A stretch of DNA of 64,000 nucleotides from Gordonia asplenii (GTDB taxonomy: Bacteria; Actinomycetota; Actinomycetes; Mycobacteriales; Mycobacteriaceae). The notes beneath the pieces are model-generated. The model was not told the origin of the DNA. It did not search any database and saw only the letters and a list, made by a program, of their open reading frames with translations. A program made the position numbers and the translations under genes. Location: contig NZ_JABBNB010000004.1 in NCBI RefSeq assembly GCF_012933505.1, forward strand, positions 62,001-126,000, read 5' to 3'. This document shows, one piece after another, positions 45,686-53,590 of the stretch (positions within the stretch are counted from its first letter, which is position 1; each line of letters begins with the position of its first letter).

Positions 45686-45774
45686 GGGTCGGTTGCGTCG
45701 CTCGCTGTCTGTCTGTCTCTCTGCCCGTCGACAGCCGAGAGCCGGTGGTTGTGCGCCGACGGTAAACTCAGCTC

Positions 45775-46428
45775 ATGTTCGCGTGGGCTAAATCGCACGT
45801 TCACCCGGGGTGGCCTGCCACCCTGGGCCCCTTGCGCTGTGCTGGGGGATTGGTGACGGTGCGTCCGGTCAAGCTGCGCGATGCCGCGATGTGGAGCGAA
45901 CTTCGACTGCGGAATCAGAACGCCCTGCTGCCATGGGAGCCGACCGCTCCCGGCTCGTGGGTGCAGCGCCACCAGCGCAGCAATTGGGGTCCGCTGTTCT
46001 CTGTGCTGCGTTCGGAGGCCAAACGCGGCACTCTGCTGCCGTTCGTTATCGAGGTCGATGGCGAGTACGTCGGGCAGCTGACCATCGGCAACATTCAGCG
46101 CGGGGCGGTACGTAACGCGTGGATCGGCTACTGGATCGACTCGAACCACTATGGGAACGGAATCGCAACGGCCGCAGTCGCGCTCGGCGTCGACCACGCC
46201 TTCGGTCCGGTCGGACTCCATCGGCTGGAGGCGACCGTGCAGCCGACGAACGACGCCTCGCAGGCGGTGTTGACCAAGGTGGGTTTCCGGCGTGAGGGCC
46301 TCCTCGAACGGTACATGGACGTCAATTCCCGCTGGCGCGATCACATTCTGTTCGGCTTGACGGTCGAAGAGGTCGTCGGGAGCGCAACCGAGAGTCTGGT
46401 GCGGCTCGGGCGGGCGAGTTACGCCTGA
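45775..46428 (+). CDS. rimJ: GNAT acetyltransferase RimJ
   Basis: 217 residues. The GNAT acetyl-CoA site is around GYWIDSNHYGNGIATAAV, then LHRLEATVQPTNDASQAVLTKVGF. RimJ acetylates the N-terminus of ribosomal protein S5 in E. coli; in actinobacteria the target is unproven. M. tuberculosis rimJ (Rv0995) follows moeA1 directly; here the 1.4-kb repeat tract has come between them. Confidence 0.9.
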   Translation: MFAWAKSHVHPGWPATLGPLRCAGGLVTVRPVKLRDAAMWSELRLRNQNALLPWEPTAPGSWVQRHQRSNWGPLFSVLRSEAKRGTLLPFVIEVDGEYVGQLTIGNIQRGAVRNAWIGYWIDSNHYGNGIATAAVALGVDHAFGPVGLHRLEATVQPTNDASQAVLTKVGFRREGLLERYMDVNSRWRDHILFGLTVEEVVGSATESLVRLGRASYA

Positions 46429-46448
46429 TTCGTCGCTAATCTGTGGGC

Positions 46449-47105
46449 ATGACTGAATTCGTTGTCCGGGGAACGGCGTCGCACATCTTCGCCGCCGAGA
46501 GTGTCACCGTGCCGCTGGCCGCGGAGTTTGAGGACTCGAAAAGTGTTGTCGCGCATGAGAAAGCAGTCGCACTGCAGTCGGAGTTGATTGCAGCCGTGCG
46601 GGACCTGGAGGCGGCCGGTGGTGTCGCCAGATGGACCTCCGACCGCGTGCACAGCCACAGCTATCACCCAACCGACCGTGACGGACGAGTCCAGCCAGCT
46701 GTACATCACACGTCTATCGGACTGTCGGTCGAGTTCACCGACTTCGATGTGCTCGCGCCGTTCATGGATGCGTGGGGCGCCCGCGACGGTGTGCAACTCG
46801 GTACATTGCACTGGGATGTGCTGCGGGACAATCGTATCGACTACGAGGATGAGCTGCGTATTGCGGCCGTTCACGATGCGATGCGCAAAGCGCAGGCGTA
46901 CGCGGACGCCGTCGGTGCCGGCGCGGTGCGGGCGCTGGTGATCGCTGATTCCGGCATGATGTCGGCGGGCGCTGAGCCGAGCCACGGCCCGGTGCCCCGG
47001 TTCGCGCTGGCCGCTTCAGCCGGCGCGCCGGCGTTGGAGATTCAGTCGTCCGGTGTCGAGATCCGGGTCAGCGTCGACGGACGGTTCGAAGCCGGGACGA
47101 GGTGA
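46449..47105 (+). CDS. SIMPL-domain (DUF541) protein
   Basis: 218 residues without a signal peptide. The SIMPL pattern is EFVVRGTASHIFAAESVTVPLAAEFE at the start and AVHDAMRKAQAYADAVGAGAVRALVIAD near residue 140. Family members are linked to oxidative stress and signalling; function not established. It lies 21 bp after rimJ. Confidence 0.85.
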   Translation: MTEFVVRGTASHIFAAESVTVPLAAEFEDSKSVVAHEKAVALQSELIAAVRDLEAAGGVARWTSDRVHSHSYHPTDRDGRVQPAVHHTSIGLSVEFTDFDVLAPFMDAWGARDGVQLGTLHWDVLRDNRIDYEDELRIAAVHDAMRKAQAYADAVGAGAVRALVIADSGMMSAGAEPSHGPVPRFALAASAGAPALEIQSSGVEIRVSVDGRFEAGTR

Positions 47106-47172
47106 ACAGGCGTCCCCCTCGTACATGTCGAAGGGCAATGCGCCCTCCACCACCTGTGGCGGGGACGCGAAC

Positions 47173-47754
47173 TCACAGCTCCCCGGTCAGATACCGCTGC
47201 AGGGTCGGCCCGACCTTCGCGACGACGTCGTCGACGGACATCGATGCGATGGGTTCGAGCCGGATGACGTACCGCGTCACCAACACGCCCAGCATCTGGC
47301 TGGCCAGCAGGGACGTCCGGACATCGGTGTCGTCGTCGATCCGGGTGGCGATATTCGTCAGGATGATCTCGGCGATGAACGAGCGGATCATTGCCGAGTC
47401 GGGCGCCGCCAAGTTGGTTTTCAGCAAAGCTACTCCGGCGCTTTGTAATTCACCGTCCCAAATGCCGAGCACCGTGCGCAGCAGATGAGCTCCGAGGTCG
47501 TGGACATCGACGGAGTTCAACTGTCCGAGAATCACTGTCGGATCAATGGGAATCGCTACCGCGTCGAGGAACAGTTTGTGTTTCGTTCCGAAATAGTGGT
47601 GTACCAGGGCCGCGTCGACGCCGGCGTCCGCGGCGATCGCTCGCACCGAGGTCTTGTCGAATCCGTCGCGCGCGAACAACTCTCGCGCGCTGTCGAGGAT
47701 GGCGCCTTTGGTGTCGGGGTCGCCGGGGCGACGGCCGCTGCGTCGTGAAGTCAT
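47173..47754 (-). CDS. TetR-family repressor of the adjacent ABC exporter
   Basis: 193 residues. N-terminal HTH: RELFARDGFDKTSVRAIAADAGVDAALVHHYFGTKHKL. Third gene of a minus-strand operon after the ATPase and permease. It probably binds the twin palindromes at 49296-49327 and represses the operon until an effector binds. Confidence 0.93.
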   Translation of the reverse strand: MTSRRSGRRPGDPDTKGAILDSARELFARDGFDKTSVRAIAADAGVDAALVHHYFGTKHKLFLDAVAIPIDPTVILGQLNSVDVHDLGAHLLRTVLGIWDGELQSAGVALLKTNLAAPDSAMIRSFIAEIILTNIATRIDDDTDVRTSLLASQMLGVLVTRYVIRLEPIASMSVDDVVAKVGPTLQRYLTGEL

Positions 47755-47769
47755 GGCCTCGTCAGCGTA

Positions 47770-48567
47770 TTACGGTGTCCGACGCCGCAGCGTCGCGGCC
47801 GCCAAGGCCAGCGCGACGACGATGCATGCGGCGACGATCGCGATGTCGCGCCACATGATGGCGGTCGGGTCGACGTTGCCCGCGACCTCCTGCAGCGCCT
47901 GCACGGCGTAGGTCAGCGGCATCACCGTCGACAGCGCGTCCATCCATCCGGGCAGCTGATCGCGGGCCACGAACAGCCCGCACAGGAACAACTGCGGAAT
48001 GACGACCACCGGCAAGAACTGCACCGCTTGGAACTCCGTCTGGGCGAATGCGCTGCACAGCAGGCCCAGTCCGACGCCCAGCATGGCGTCGAGCATCGCG
48101 ATGACGATCACCCACACCACCGACCCCTGCGTCTGCATGCCCAGAAGCCAGAACGAGACGCCGGAGGCCAGGATTGCCTGGACCGCGGCCACCACGGAAA
48201 ATGCGATGCCGTAGCCGCCGAGCAGGTCGAGACGGCTGATCGGAGTGGTCAGCAGGCGTTCCAGCGTGCCCGACCTGCGTTCGCGCAGCATCGCTATCGA
48301 GGTGATCAGGAACATCGTGATGAACGGCACGATGCCGAGCATGGTGATGCCGATGATGTCGAATCGTGTTGTGCCATCAGGCAATGCGGGCTGCTCGGAG
48401 AACATGAAGTACAGCAGCGTCATCAGCAGAATCGGTATCACGAGAATCAGGGCGATGGTGCGGGGATCCGCGCGAAGCTGTCGGAGGACGCGGATTGCGG
48501 TGGCGCCCAACAGTTTCGGATGGATAGGCGTGGCCCGAACGGCGTCAGATGAGGTGATGGTGGTCAT
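47770..48567 (-). CDS. ABC-2 type exporter permease
   Basis: 265 residues, about six membrane segments (TIALILVIPILLMTLLYFMF; IIGITMLGIVPFITMFLITS; and so on), with the RRSGTLERLLTTPIS motif typical of ABC-2 drug or lipid exporters. It overlaps the ATPase stop (ATGA). With the TetR gene next to it, drug or antibiotic efflux is the likeliest role. Confidence 0.92.
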   Translation of the reverse strand: MTTITSSDAVRATPIHPKLLGATAIRVLRQLRADPRTIALILVIPILLMTLLYFMFSEQPALPDGTTRFDIIGITMLGIVPFITMFLITSIAMLRERRSGTLERLLTTPISRLDLLGGYGIAFSVVAAVQAILASGVSFWLLGMQTQGSVVWVIVIAMLDAMLGVGLGLLCSAFAQTEFQAVQFLPVVVIPQLFLCGLFVARDQLPGWMDALSTVMPLTYAVQALQEVAGNVDPTAIMWRDIAIVAACIVVALALAAATLRRRTP

Positions 48568-49283
48568 GCCGCGGTTTCCTTGATCAATGCGAGGAAGGCA
48601 TCTTCCAGATTGGATTGTCCGGTGCGCGAACGCAGTTCGTCGGGAGTCAGCTGGGCGACGAGATGCCCGCCGCGCATCAGCAGCAGGTTGTCGCAGTGGG
48701 CGGCCTCGTCCATCACGTGACTCGACACCAGCAGCGTCACGCCGGACCGGGCGAGTGCGTCGAAACGTGCCCACAGGTCGGCGCGCAGTACCGGATCGAG
48801 CCCGACGGTCGGCTCGTCGAGGATCAGCAGGGTGGGTTGCGTAACCAGCGCGCATGCGATCGACACGCGGTTGACCTGACCGCCGGAGAGCCCCGACGTC
48901 GGGCGGTCGGCGAAGTCGGTGAGTCCGACGGCGGCGAGTGCGTCGTCGACGTTGGACTCGGCGTCGAACAGAGTCGCGAAGTAGCGGACGTTCTGGACGA
49001 CGGTGAGGTCGGTGTAGACCGACGCCGACTGCGTCACATAACCGACGTGTCTACGCAGGATGGGCGAGCCGGCCGGGTAGCCGAGAACGTTGACGGTGCC
49101 TTCGGCATTGCGCTGAGTGCCGACGATGGCTCTCATCAGGGTGGTCTTTCCGCACCCCGACGGTCCCAGGAGTCCGGTGATGGAGCCCTGCGGAATGGTC
49201 ATCGAGAGGTCGTCGACCGCGGTGGTCTGGCCGCGGCGCACGGTCACACGATCACAGGAAATGGCTGGAGGTGGGGAACTCAT
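48564..49283 (-). CDS. ABC-2 exporter ATPase
   Basis: 239 residues from ATG 49283 (GAGG site). Walker A GPSGCGKTT, signature LSGGQVNR, Walker B LLILDEPTVGLD, switch His in SSHVMDEA. An ATG at 49316 would lie inside the operators, so the inner start is preferred. First gene of the ATPase-permease-TetR operon. Confidence 0.93.
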   Translation of the reverse strand: MSSPPPAISCDRVTVRRGQTTAVDDLSMTIPQGSITGLLGPSGCGKTTLMRAIVGTQRNAEGTVNVLGYPAGSPILRRHVGYVTQSASVYTDLTVVQNVRYFATLFDAESNVDDALAAVGLTDFADRPTSGLSGGQVNRVSIACALVTQPTLLILDEPTVGLDPVLRADLWARFDALARSGVTLLVSSHVMDEAAHCDNLLLMRGGHLVAQLTPDELRSRTGQSNLEDAFLALIKETAA

Positions 49284-49295
49284 CGGATACCTCAA

Positions 49296-49327
49296 TTCAC
49301 CGAGTGTTGAATTCATCTGTTGGTGAA
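49296..49327 (-). promoter_or_regulatory. Twin 16-bp palindromic operators
   Basis: TTCACCGAGTGTTGAA at 49296-49311 and TTCATCTGTTGGTGAA at 49312-49327 abut each other. Both fit TTCAYC-N4-GRTGAA or its near equivalent (TTCANC-N4-GNTGAA). They lie 13-44 bp upstream of the ATPase start and are the likely target of the operon's TetR. Confidence 0.75.
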
Positions 49328-49484
49328 TTTACTCCTGCTGGTTGCCGCGGGTCAACGCCTTTCTTGGCAAGTCCTGAGAATGTGGCGCGGCGTCGGCGCG
49401 CCGCCGCCGCTGTGAGCTGTCGGCGCCCTAGATTGTTGGATGGTCTGGTGTGACTCGGGTTAACCAATGTGAGAGGAGAGTCGA

Positions 49485-50567
49485 ATGCCGAACTCAGTGT
49501 TGTGGGTAGGGCTGGTGGCGATCTGGCTCTTCGTCTTGGTCCCGATGTTCCTCAAGGGACGTCCGGAGGTGGCCAAAACCACCGACGCTGTCCGCAAGAC
49601 TCGGCTGGTCACGCGCGGTGGATCGACGCGGTCGTCGTCGCGTGGGCGGGTTGCGGCGGGAGCTCACCCGAGCGACGCCTCGTACAAGCGCACCGTGAAG
49701 GCCGCGACTGTGGCCGCACAAGCCGCTGACGCCGGTGATGCCGCTAAGGAGACGGAGGCCGACGAGGACAACGTCGACGCCGTCGCCTACGACGAAGAGA
49801 CCGTCGAGATGAAGAAGGTTGTCACCGTCGACGCCGAACTGGTCGACACCGACGACGCGGAAGAGACTGCCGACGGAGACGATTCGATCGTCGATGCCGA
49901 GTTCGCCGACGGCGCTGAGGACGTCACCGAGGTGATCGAGGTGGTCGACGACGATCTCGATGAGGACGCCGAATACGACGACGGGGATGATCTCGACGAA
50001 GACGCCGAGTACGCCGACGCGGATGACGACGACTACGACGATGAATTGGAAACCGTTGCTGCGCAAGGTGACTCCGATGACGTCGAGGCGGAGAAGGAGA
50101 AGCCCGCGCGCCCCCGCGGTCGTGGTGGGTATAACCCCGAAATCGATCAGACCCGCGGCGACGTGCGCTACCGTGAGCGGCAACGGGTTCTGTTTGGCCT
50201 TCTCGCGCTCACGTTGCTCGCCGTCGGTGCGGGTGTGTTGCTCGGTGTAATCGGTTGGGTGGCAACGGGTGTCGCGGCCATCGCGTTGATCGCCTACCTC
50301 GTTTATCTGCGCCGGGCGGTGCGGACCGAGGTTCAGATCCGCAAGCAGCGCATGGCGCGACTGGAGAAGTCACGCCGGGAGGCCGACGCGCGCCGACGCC
50401 GGGAGATCGCCGAACCCGAACTCGCCGAACGTATTCCGCGTCGCCTGCGGCGGCCTGGGTCGGTCGTGTTGGAGATCGACGACGAAGACCCGGTCTTTGA
50501 ACACCTGCCGCCGTTCCAGCGTCGCCGGGTGATGCGCGAAGACGAAGACTTCCGCCGCGTCGGATAG
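49485..50567 (+). CDS. glpR: GlpR (Rv0996-type) membrane protein, receptor for Glp
   Basis: 360 residues. One N-terminal membrane segment SVLWVGLVAIWLFVLVPMFL; an acidic disordered region from residue 90 to 205 (DDDLDEDAEYDDGDD); two membrane segments RVLFGLLALTLLAVGAGVLLGVIGWVA region; then a basic KSRREADARRRRE helix and a C-terminal EDPVFEHLPPFQRRR. The corynebacterial counterpart recruits the MoeA-like Glp to the division site. A GAGAGGAG site precedes the ATG. Assignment is from topology and synteny with moeA-rimJ. Confidence 0.82.
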   Translation: MPNSVLWVGLVAIWLFVLVPMFLKGRPEVAKTTDAVRKTRLVTRGGSTRSSSRGRVAAGAHPSDASYKRTVKAATVAAQAADAGDAAKETEADEDNVDAVAYDEETVEMKKVVTVDAELVDTDDAEETADGDDSIVDAEFADGAEDVTEVIEVVDDDLDEDAEYDDGDDLDEDAEYADADDDDYDDELETVAAQGDSDDVEAEKEKPARPRGRGGYNPEIDQTRGDVRYRERQRVLFGLLALTLLAVGAGVLLGVIGWVATGVAAIALIAYLVYLRRAVRTEVQIRKQRMARLEKSRREADARRRREIAEPELAERIPRRLRRPGSVVLEIDDEDPVFEHLPPFQRRRVMREDEDFRRVG

Positions 50568-50588
50568 CTCAAGAGCGTTTCCCCCAGC

Positions 50589-50620
50589 ACATGCCCCACC
50601 CGACTACGGGTGGGGCATGT
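50589..50620. terminator. Bidirectional terminator after glpR
   Basis: A perfect 13-bp stem ACATGCCCCACCC with complement and a 6-base loop sits between convergent genes. Confidence 0.9.
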
Positions 50621-50637
50621 CCGCTTTATCGAACCCT

Positions 50638-51369
50638 CTACGTGAGCGGCGAGATCGAGTCGGGGTGGTCGATGATCCAGCGTCGGCCCAGTGCGGCCGC
50701 ACGGCTCAGTGCCAGTCGCTCGCCGAGATAGGTGAACGGGCCGCCCATGAGCGGGATGAGGCGCAGTGTCGCAAAAGGTTTCGACGGTCCGGGGCGTCGA
50801 TCCAGCTCATCGGACAGCCCACGCAGAAGTTGCGCGACGGTCCACACCGTAGCGATCAGATTGCGTCGGCCGCGCGGAAGGATCGCCGTTTCGGCGGCGC
50901 CGGCTGAGTCGGCGTCGACGCTGCGATTGCACAGGACCTCGGCGAGCAATTCCACCTGGTAGCGGCGTTCGACGACCTGGTATTCGCGGGCGATCGCGAC
51001 CAACACGATGGCCTGATTGGCGAAACCTAGCAGCGATGCGACGGGCAAGAACTTCGTCCAGAACCCGAAGACGTTGGGGAACGCCACCGCAATGGTGTTG
51101 AGCGAACCGATCCGATTGATCCACCAGTCGGCGCGCTTCTTCATCGGCAGCTCATTCCAACCCGCCGTGCCGGGCCAGTCGGCGAAATCGAGCGGCGTCG
51201 ATACGAGGTGGATGGCCTGATGGCTGCGCGGACCGTCGGGCCAGGGGTGGTAGGTGTGCTTCTTGATGCCCAGAACGTCGCGTTCGGCGAGGACGTCGAG
51301 GACAGGATTGATCGCCGCCACAGCTTTGTCGAGGATGGCGACTGCTTGGTCGTTCGAGAGTTCGGCCAC
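50638..51369 (-). CDS. Conserved hypothetical protein, possible membrane association
   Basis: 243 residues from GTG 51369. Not recognised. Visible features: an N-terminal helix ELSNDQAVAILDKAVAAINPVLDVLAERD, a Trp/His/Pro-rich stretch (KKHTYHPWPDGPRSHQ), a hydrophobic region VAFPNVFGFWTKFLPVASLLGFANQAIVLVAIA near residue 95, and a C-terminal basic region. It lies next to the tRNA-Ala gene, in host sequence. Confidence 0.7.
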   Translation of the reverse strand: MAELSNDQAVAILDKAVAAINPVLDVLAERDVLGIKKHTYHPWPDGPRSHQAIHLVSTPLDFADWPGTAGWNELPMKKRADWWINRIGSLNTIAVAFPNVFGFWTKFLPVASLLGFANQAIVLVAIAREYQVVERRYQVELLAEVLCNRSVDADSAGAAETAILPRGRRNLIATVWTVAQLLRGLSDELDRRPGPSKPFATLRLIPLMGGPFTYLGERLALSRAAALGRRWIIDHPDSISPLT

Positions 51370-51451
51370 GTCACCACGGTAGGGGAGTGTCGATTGTGAT
51401 GTAGGTCGGGTGTGCTGCTAGAGTTGCTGCGGTTGGTCTTGACGGCCACCC

Positions 51452-51527
51452 GGGGCTATGGCGCAGTTGGTAGCGCGACTCGTTCGCATCGAGTAGGTCG
51501 GGAGTTCGATTCTCCCTAGCTCCACCA
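51452..51527 (+). tRNA. tRNA-Ala(CGC), integration target
   Basis: Full cloverleaf in 76 bases: acceptor GGGGCTA/TAGCTCC, D arm GCGC/GCGC, anticodon arm ACTCG-TTCGCAT-CGAGT with anticodon CGC, T arm GGGAG-TTCGATT-CTCCC. CCA is encoded at the 3' end. From 51478 to 51525 the gene is shared with the 3' repeat at 58652-58699, so its 3' part was supplied by the integrated element. Confidence 0.96.
51478..51525 (+). repeat. attL core: 48-bp direct repeat
   Basis: Identical over 48 bp to 58652-58699. It covers the tRNA-Ala anticodon stem to the acceptor end. The repeats mark a 7174-bp insertion unit. Confidence 0.95.
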
Positions 51528-51535
51528 GGATAACC

Positions 51536-51553
51536 GCAGGTCAGAGCGGTTTT
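51536..51553. repeat. Inner 18-bp repeat on the attL side
   Basis: GCAGGTCAGAGCGGTTTT matches 58597-58614 at 17 of 18 bases. It lies 11 bp from the core here and 38 bp from it on the other side. It may be an additional recombination protein site. Confidence 0.55.
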
Positions 51554-51558
51554 CGAGA

Positions 51559-52740
51559 CTAGGCGTTCATCGAATTGACGCCTCCGTCCCGCAGTGGTCC
51601 CGCAGTAGTTTCACGGGACGCTGCAATCTTGGCGTCGAGAGCGCCCGCAACGTGGTCGAGATCGCCATCGAACAGGTCGCTGTAGGTGTCCAGAGTCATC
51701 GACGCCTTGGCGTGGCCAAGCATTCGTTGAAGTGCCAGCACGTTCGCCCCGGCCGAGATCGCCAGCGACGCCGCAGTGTGACGAAGATCATGTGGTGAGA
51801 CGGTCGGGAACTCCGGGTCATCGGCTTGCACTGCGGCAAGCGCCCTGTTCCAGACGCGGGGGCGCCAGTTGGTGTTTCGCAGTACGCCGTTGTCGTCGGA
51901 GCTGAACACCAGGTCATCCCGAGACTTGCCGACCATGAGTCGAGACAGGTCACCCGCCAGAGCGGCCGGGAACGGCACCGATCGGCGCTCGTGCGTCTTC
52001 GGCGTCCCCCACACGAGCGCGCCCCTGACTTCGGTCACCGACCGCGAAATGTCGATCCGACGTCGCAGCATGTCGAAGTCGCGTACCCGTAGTGCGGCCA
52101 TCTCGCCCCACCTGAGCCCGGTGAACGCGAGGAATCGCACCACTTCCGGCCGGAATGACACAGCTTCGGCGAGTCGGTCCACCTGCTCGACCGAGAGGTA
52201 GTTGCGGTCCGCGTGTTCACGACGGGGGAGCTTCACGTTCACGACCGGGTTCGCCGCGACGCGCTTGTCATCCACCGCGAGCTCGCAGATCCCGCGCAGC
52301 ACGCCGACGGCCCGCTCAATGGTCGGGACTCCGACGCCGTCGTTCGCCATCTGGGTAACCCAGCTCCGCACCGCGGTGACCTTGACGTCACCGACCTGAA
52401 CGGCGACCCATCGAGGTGCGACGTGGACGCGGTAGGCCGTCTCACGACTCGCGAGAGTCTTCGGCGACAGGTGCCCGGATTGCGAGGCGAGCTGGTCCCA
52501 CAGGTCGCCGATGGTGATTCGCCCTGCGCGATCGTGGACGAACCGGCCAGTGTTGCGCGCAGTGGTCAGCGATGACAGGTAGGCGCCGGCCTCCGACTTC
52601 TTGTCGAACGAGCGAGAGTATTCCTGACCTTCGTCCACCCATCGGACCAACCAGCGCTTGCCGCGCCCCCATCGGGCCGAACGCGTGCCGTCTGCCCTGG
52701 TCCACGAGTCTGTGACGCCTTCGCGTCGATTCCGGTTCAC
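51559..52740 (-). CDS. int: Tyrosine integrase
   Basis: 393 residues from GTG 52740, which overlaps the upstream gene's stop (GTGA). N-terminal arm-binding domain with RWLVRWVDEGQEYSRSF; SAM-like core-binding domain; catalytic domain with Arg in TGLRWGEMAAL, HxxR in SPHDLRHTAAS, and Tyr in LGHAKASMTLDTYSDL. The C-terminal codons contain one of the arm-type repeats. It lies 33 bp from attL, as usual for tRNA-targeted elements. Confidence 0.96.
   Translation of the reverse strand: MNRNRREGVTDSWTRADGTRSARWGRGKRWLVRWVDEGQEYSRSFDKKSEAGAYLSSLTTARNTGRFVHDRAGRITIGDLWDQLASQSGHLSPKTLASRETAYRVHVAPRWVAVQVGDVKVTAVRSWVTQMANDGVGVPTIERAVGVLRGICELAVDDKRVAANPVVNVKLPRREHADRNYLSVEQVDRLAEAVSFRPEVVRFLAFTGLRWGEMAALRVRDFDMLRRRIDISRSVTEVRGALVWGTPKTHERRSVPFPAALAGDLSRLMVGKSRDDLVFSSDDNGVLRNTNWRPRVWNRALAAVQADDPEFPTVSPHDLRHTAASLAISAGANVLALQRMLGHAKASMTLDTYSDLFDGDLDHVAGALDAKIAASRETTAGPLRDGGVNSMNA
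51584..51608. repeat. Arm-type integrase sites, left cluster
   Basis: Two tandem GTCCCGCAG units on an 11-bp period. The 25-bp segment is identical to 58516-58540 near attR. In the circular form these clusters would flank the core on both sides, as integrase arm sites do. Confidence 0.75.
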
Positions 52741-53015
52741 TTGGCGTTCTCGATCTCGGCCCGGTCTGCGGCGTAGAACGCTGCCAGCGCCTTGTCGAGG
52801 GTTACGCGCGTGATACCGGCCCATCGGGCAACGTCGGCCTTACGGTAGCCGCCATCGACCGCGCAGCAGGCGGCTTCGTAGAGCTCGGCCCGCGCCTCTG
52901 ACTCGCGTTGCATTGTCTCGGCGTGCTCGGCCGCGAGCTGTTCGAGGTTGTCGCGGTTGAACGCCGCGGCGTGGCGCTGATAGTTCCGGTCATGTGCATT
53001 GCTCTGTGCTTTCAT
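52737..53015 (-). CDS. Small HTH protein upstream of integrase
   Basis: 92 residues. The N-terminal half is a charged helix (NRDNLEQLAAEHAETMQRESEARAEL), and the C-terminal half is an HTH, GGYRKADVARWAGITRVTLDKALAAF. Its TGA overlaps the integrase GTG start. No Shine-Dalgarno sequence is visible, and a TACAGT -10 ends 7 bp before the ATG, so the transcript is probably leaderless. It may be the element's repressor or an integration-control protein; this is inference. Confidence 0.7.
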   Translation of the reverse strand: MKAQSNAHDRNYQRHAAAFNRDNLEQLAAEHAETMQRESEARAELYEAACCAVDGGYRKADVARWAGITRVTLDKALAAFYAADRAEIENAK

Positions 53016-53024
53016 GTTTACCAC

Positions 53025-53050
53025 TGTACACCCTCTAGTCGGCGGGTACA
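53025..53050. promoter_or_regulatory. Inverted repeat in the integrase promoter
   Basis: TGTAC-N16-GTACA spans the presumed -35 to -10 region of the leftward promoter. The TACAGT -10 overlaps its left arm. Possible repressor site. Confidence 0.45.
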
Positions 53051-53089
53051 TCCAAAATGGACGTGAATTGCACTGCGCGACAAGGGGAT

Positions 53090-53102
53090 CAGTTGACAAC
53101 TG
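53090..53102 (+). promoter_or_regulatory. Palindrome over the -35 of the rightward promoter
   Basis: CAGTTGACAACTG is a perfect 6-1-6 palindrome. It contains the -35 TTGACA at 53093-53098. Possible site for the element's own repressor. Confidence 0.6.
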
Positions 53103-53108
53103 GCAACA

Positions 53109-53124
53109 TCGAACATAAGTTCGT
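53109..53124 (+). promoter_or_regulatory. LexA (SOS) box over the -10 of the rightward promoter
   Basis: TCGAACATAAGTTCGT contains CGAAC-N4-GTTCG, the actinobacterial and Gram-positive SOS box (mycobacterial consensus TCGAAC-N4-GTTCGA). A -10-like TAAGTT at 53116-53121 lies 17 bp after TTGACA, so LexA would block RNA polymerase directly. Confidence 0.78.
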
Positions 53125-53168
53125 AGGCGGGAAGGACGGCCCGACAGCACCTCGCAGGGCATCGCGAG

Positions 53169-53387
53169 GTGAGTGAAGTTGCTAGAACGATGAACGATCC
53201 TGGCCAACAGTTGCTGGGTTACAAAGAGATTCACAGTCAGTACATGCCGGGCGTGCCGATCGGCACTCTGCGGATGTTCCAGAGTCGAGGTGACTTGCCC
53301 CCGTCTATCGTGGTCGGCCGTCGTCGCGTATGGCGACGAGCTGACATCGAAACGTGGATTGACGGCCTGTATGACGGTGCCGCATGA
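53169..53387 (+). CDS. Excisionase/AlpA-like HTH_17 protein
   Basis: 72 residues from GTG 53169, or 65 from ATG 53190; the ribosome sites do not decide. MerR-like fold: LLGYKEIHSQYMPGVPIGTLRMFQSRGDLPPSIVVGRRRVWRRADIETWIDGL, typical of HTH_17 excisionases and AlpA-type activators. First gene of the rightward operon under the LexA-box promoter. Its stop overlaps the next start (ATGA). Likely recombination directionality factor. Confidence 0.82.
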   Translation: MSEVARTMNDPGQQLLGYKEIHSQYMPGVPIGTLRMFQSRGDLPPSIVVGRRRVWRRADIETWIDGLYDGAA

Positions 53388-53590
53388 ACATTCGGCACTC
53401 GACTACCTGCGCGCGCAGTTCGCCCGCGTATGGCGCGCACGTCAAGCGTTACGGCCCGGTCTGTGATCAGTTCGCCCGGGATGCATTGGAGGACTTGGGA
53501 TTACCCGAGTCGCGCCCCGCTCACGACGAGGACCAGCCGCGGCCTATGCGGCTGGTCCGGGTCGAGCGTATCCCGAGGGGGCGCGCGTGA
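53384..53590 (+). CDS. Small element protein, unknown function
   Basis: 68 residues. Not recognised. Rich in Arg, Pro and His, with a central helix VCDQFARDALEDLGLPES and a basic C-terminus MRLVRVERIPRGRA. It overlaps both neighbours by 4 bp, which supports it as a real gene despite low complexity. Confidence 0.6.
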   Translation: MNIRHSTTCARSSPAYGAHVKRYGPVCDQFARDALEDLGLPESRPAHDEDQPRPMRLVRVERIPRGRA

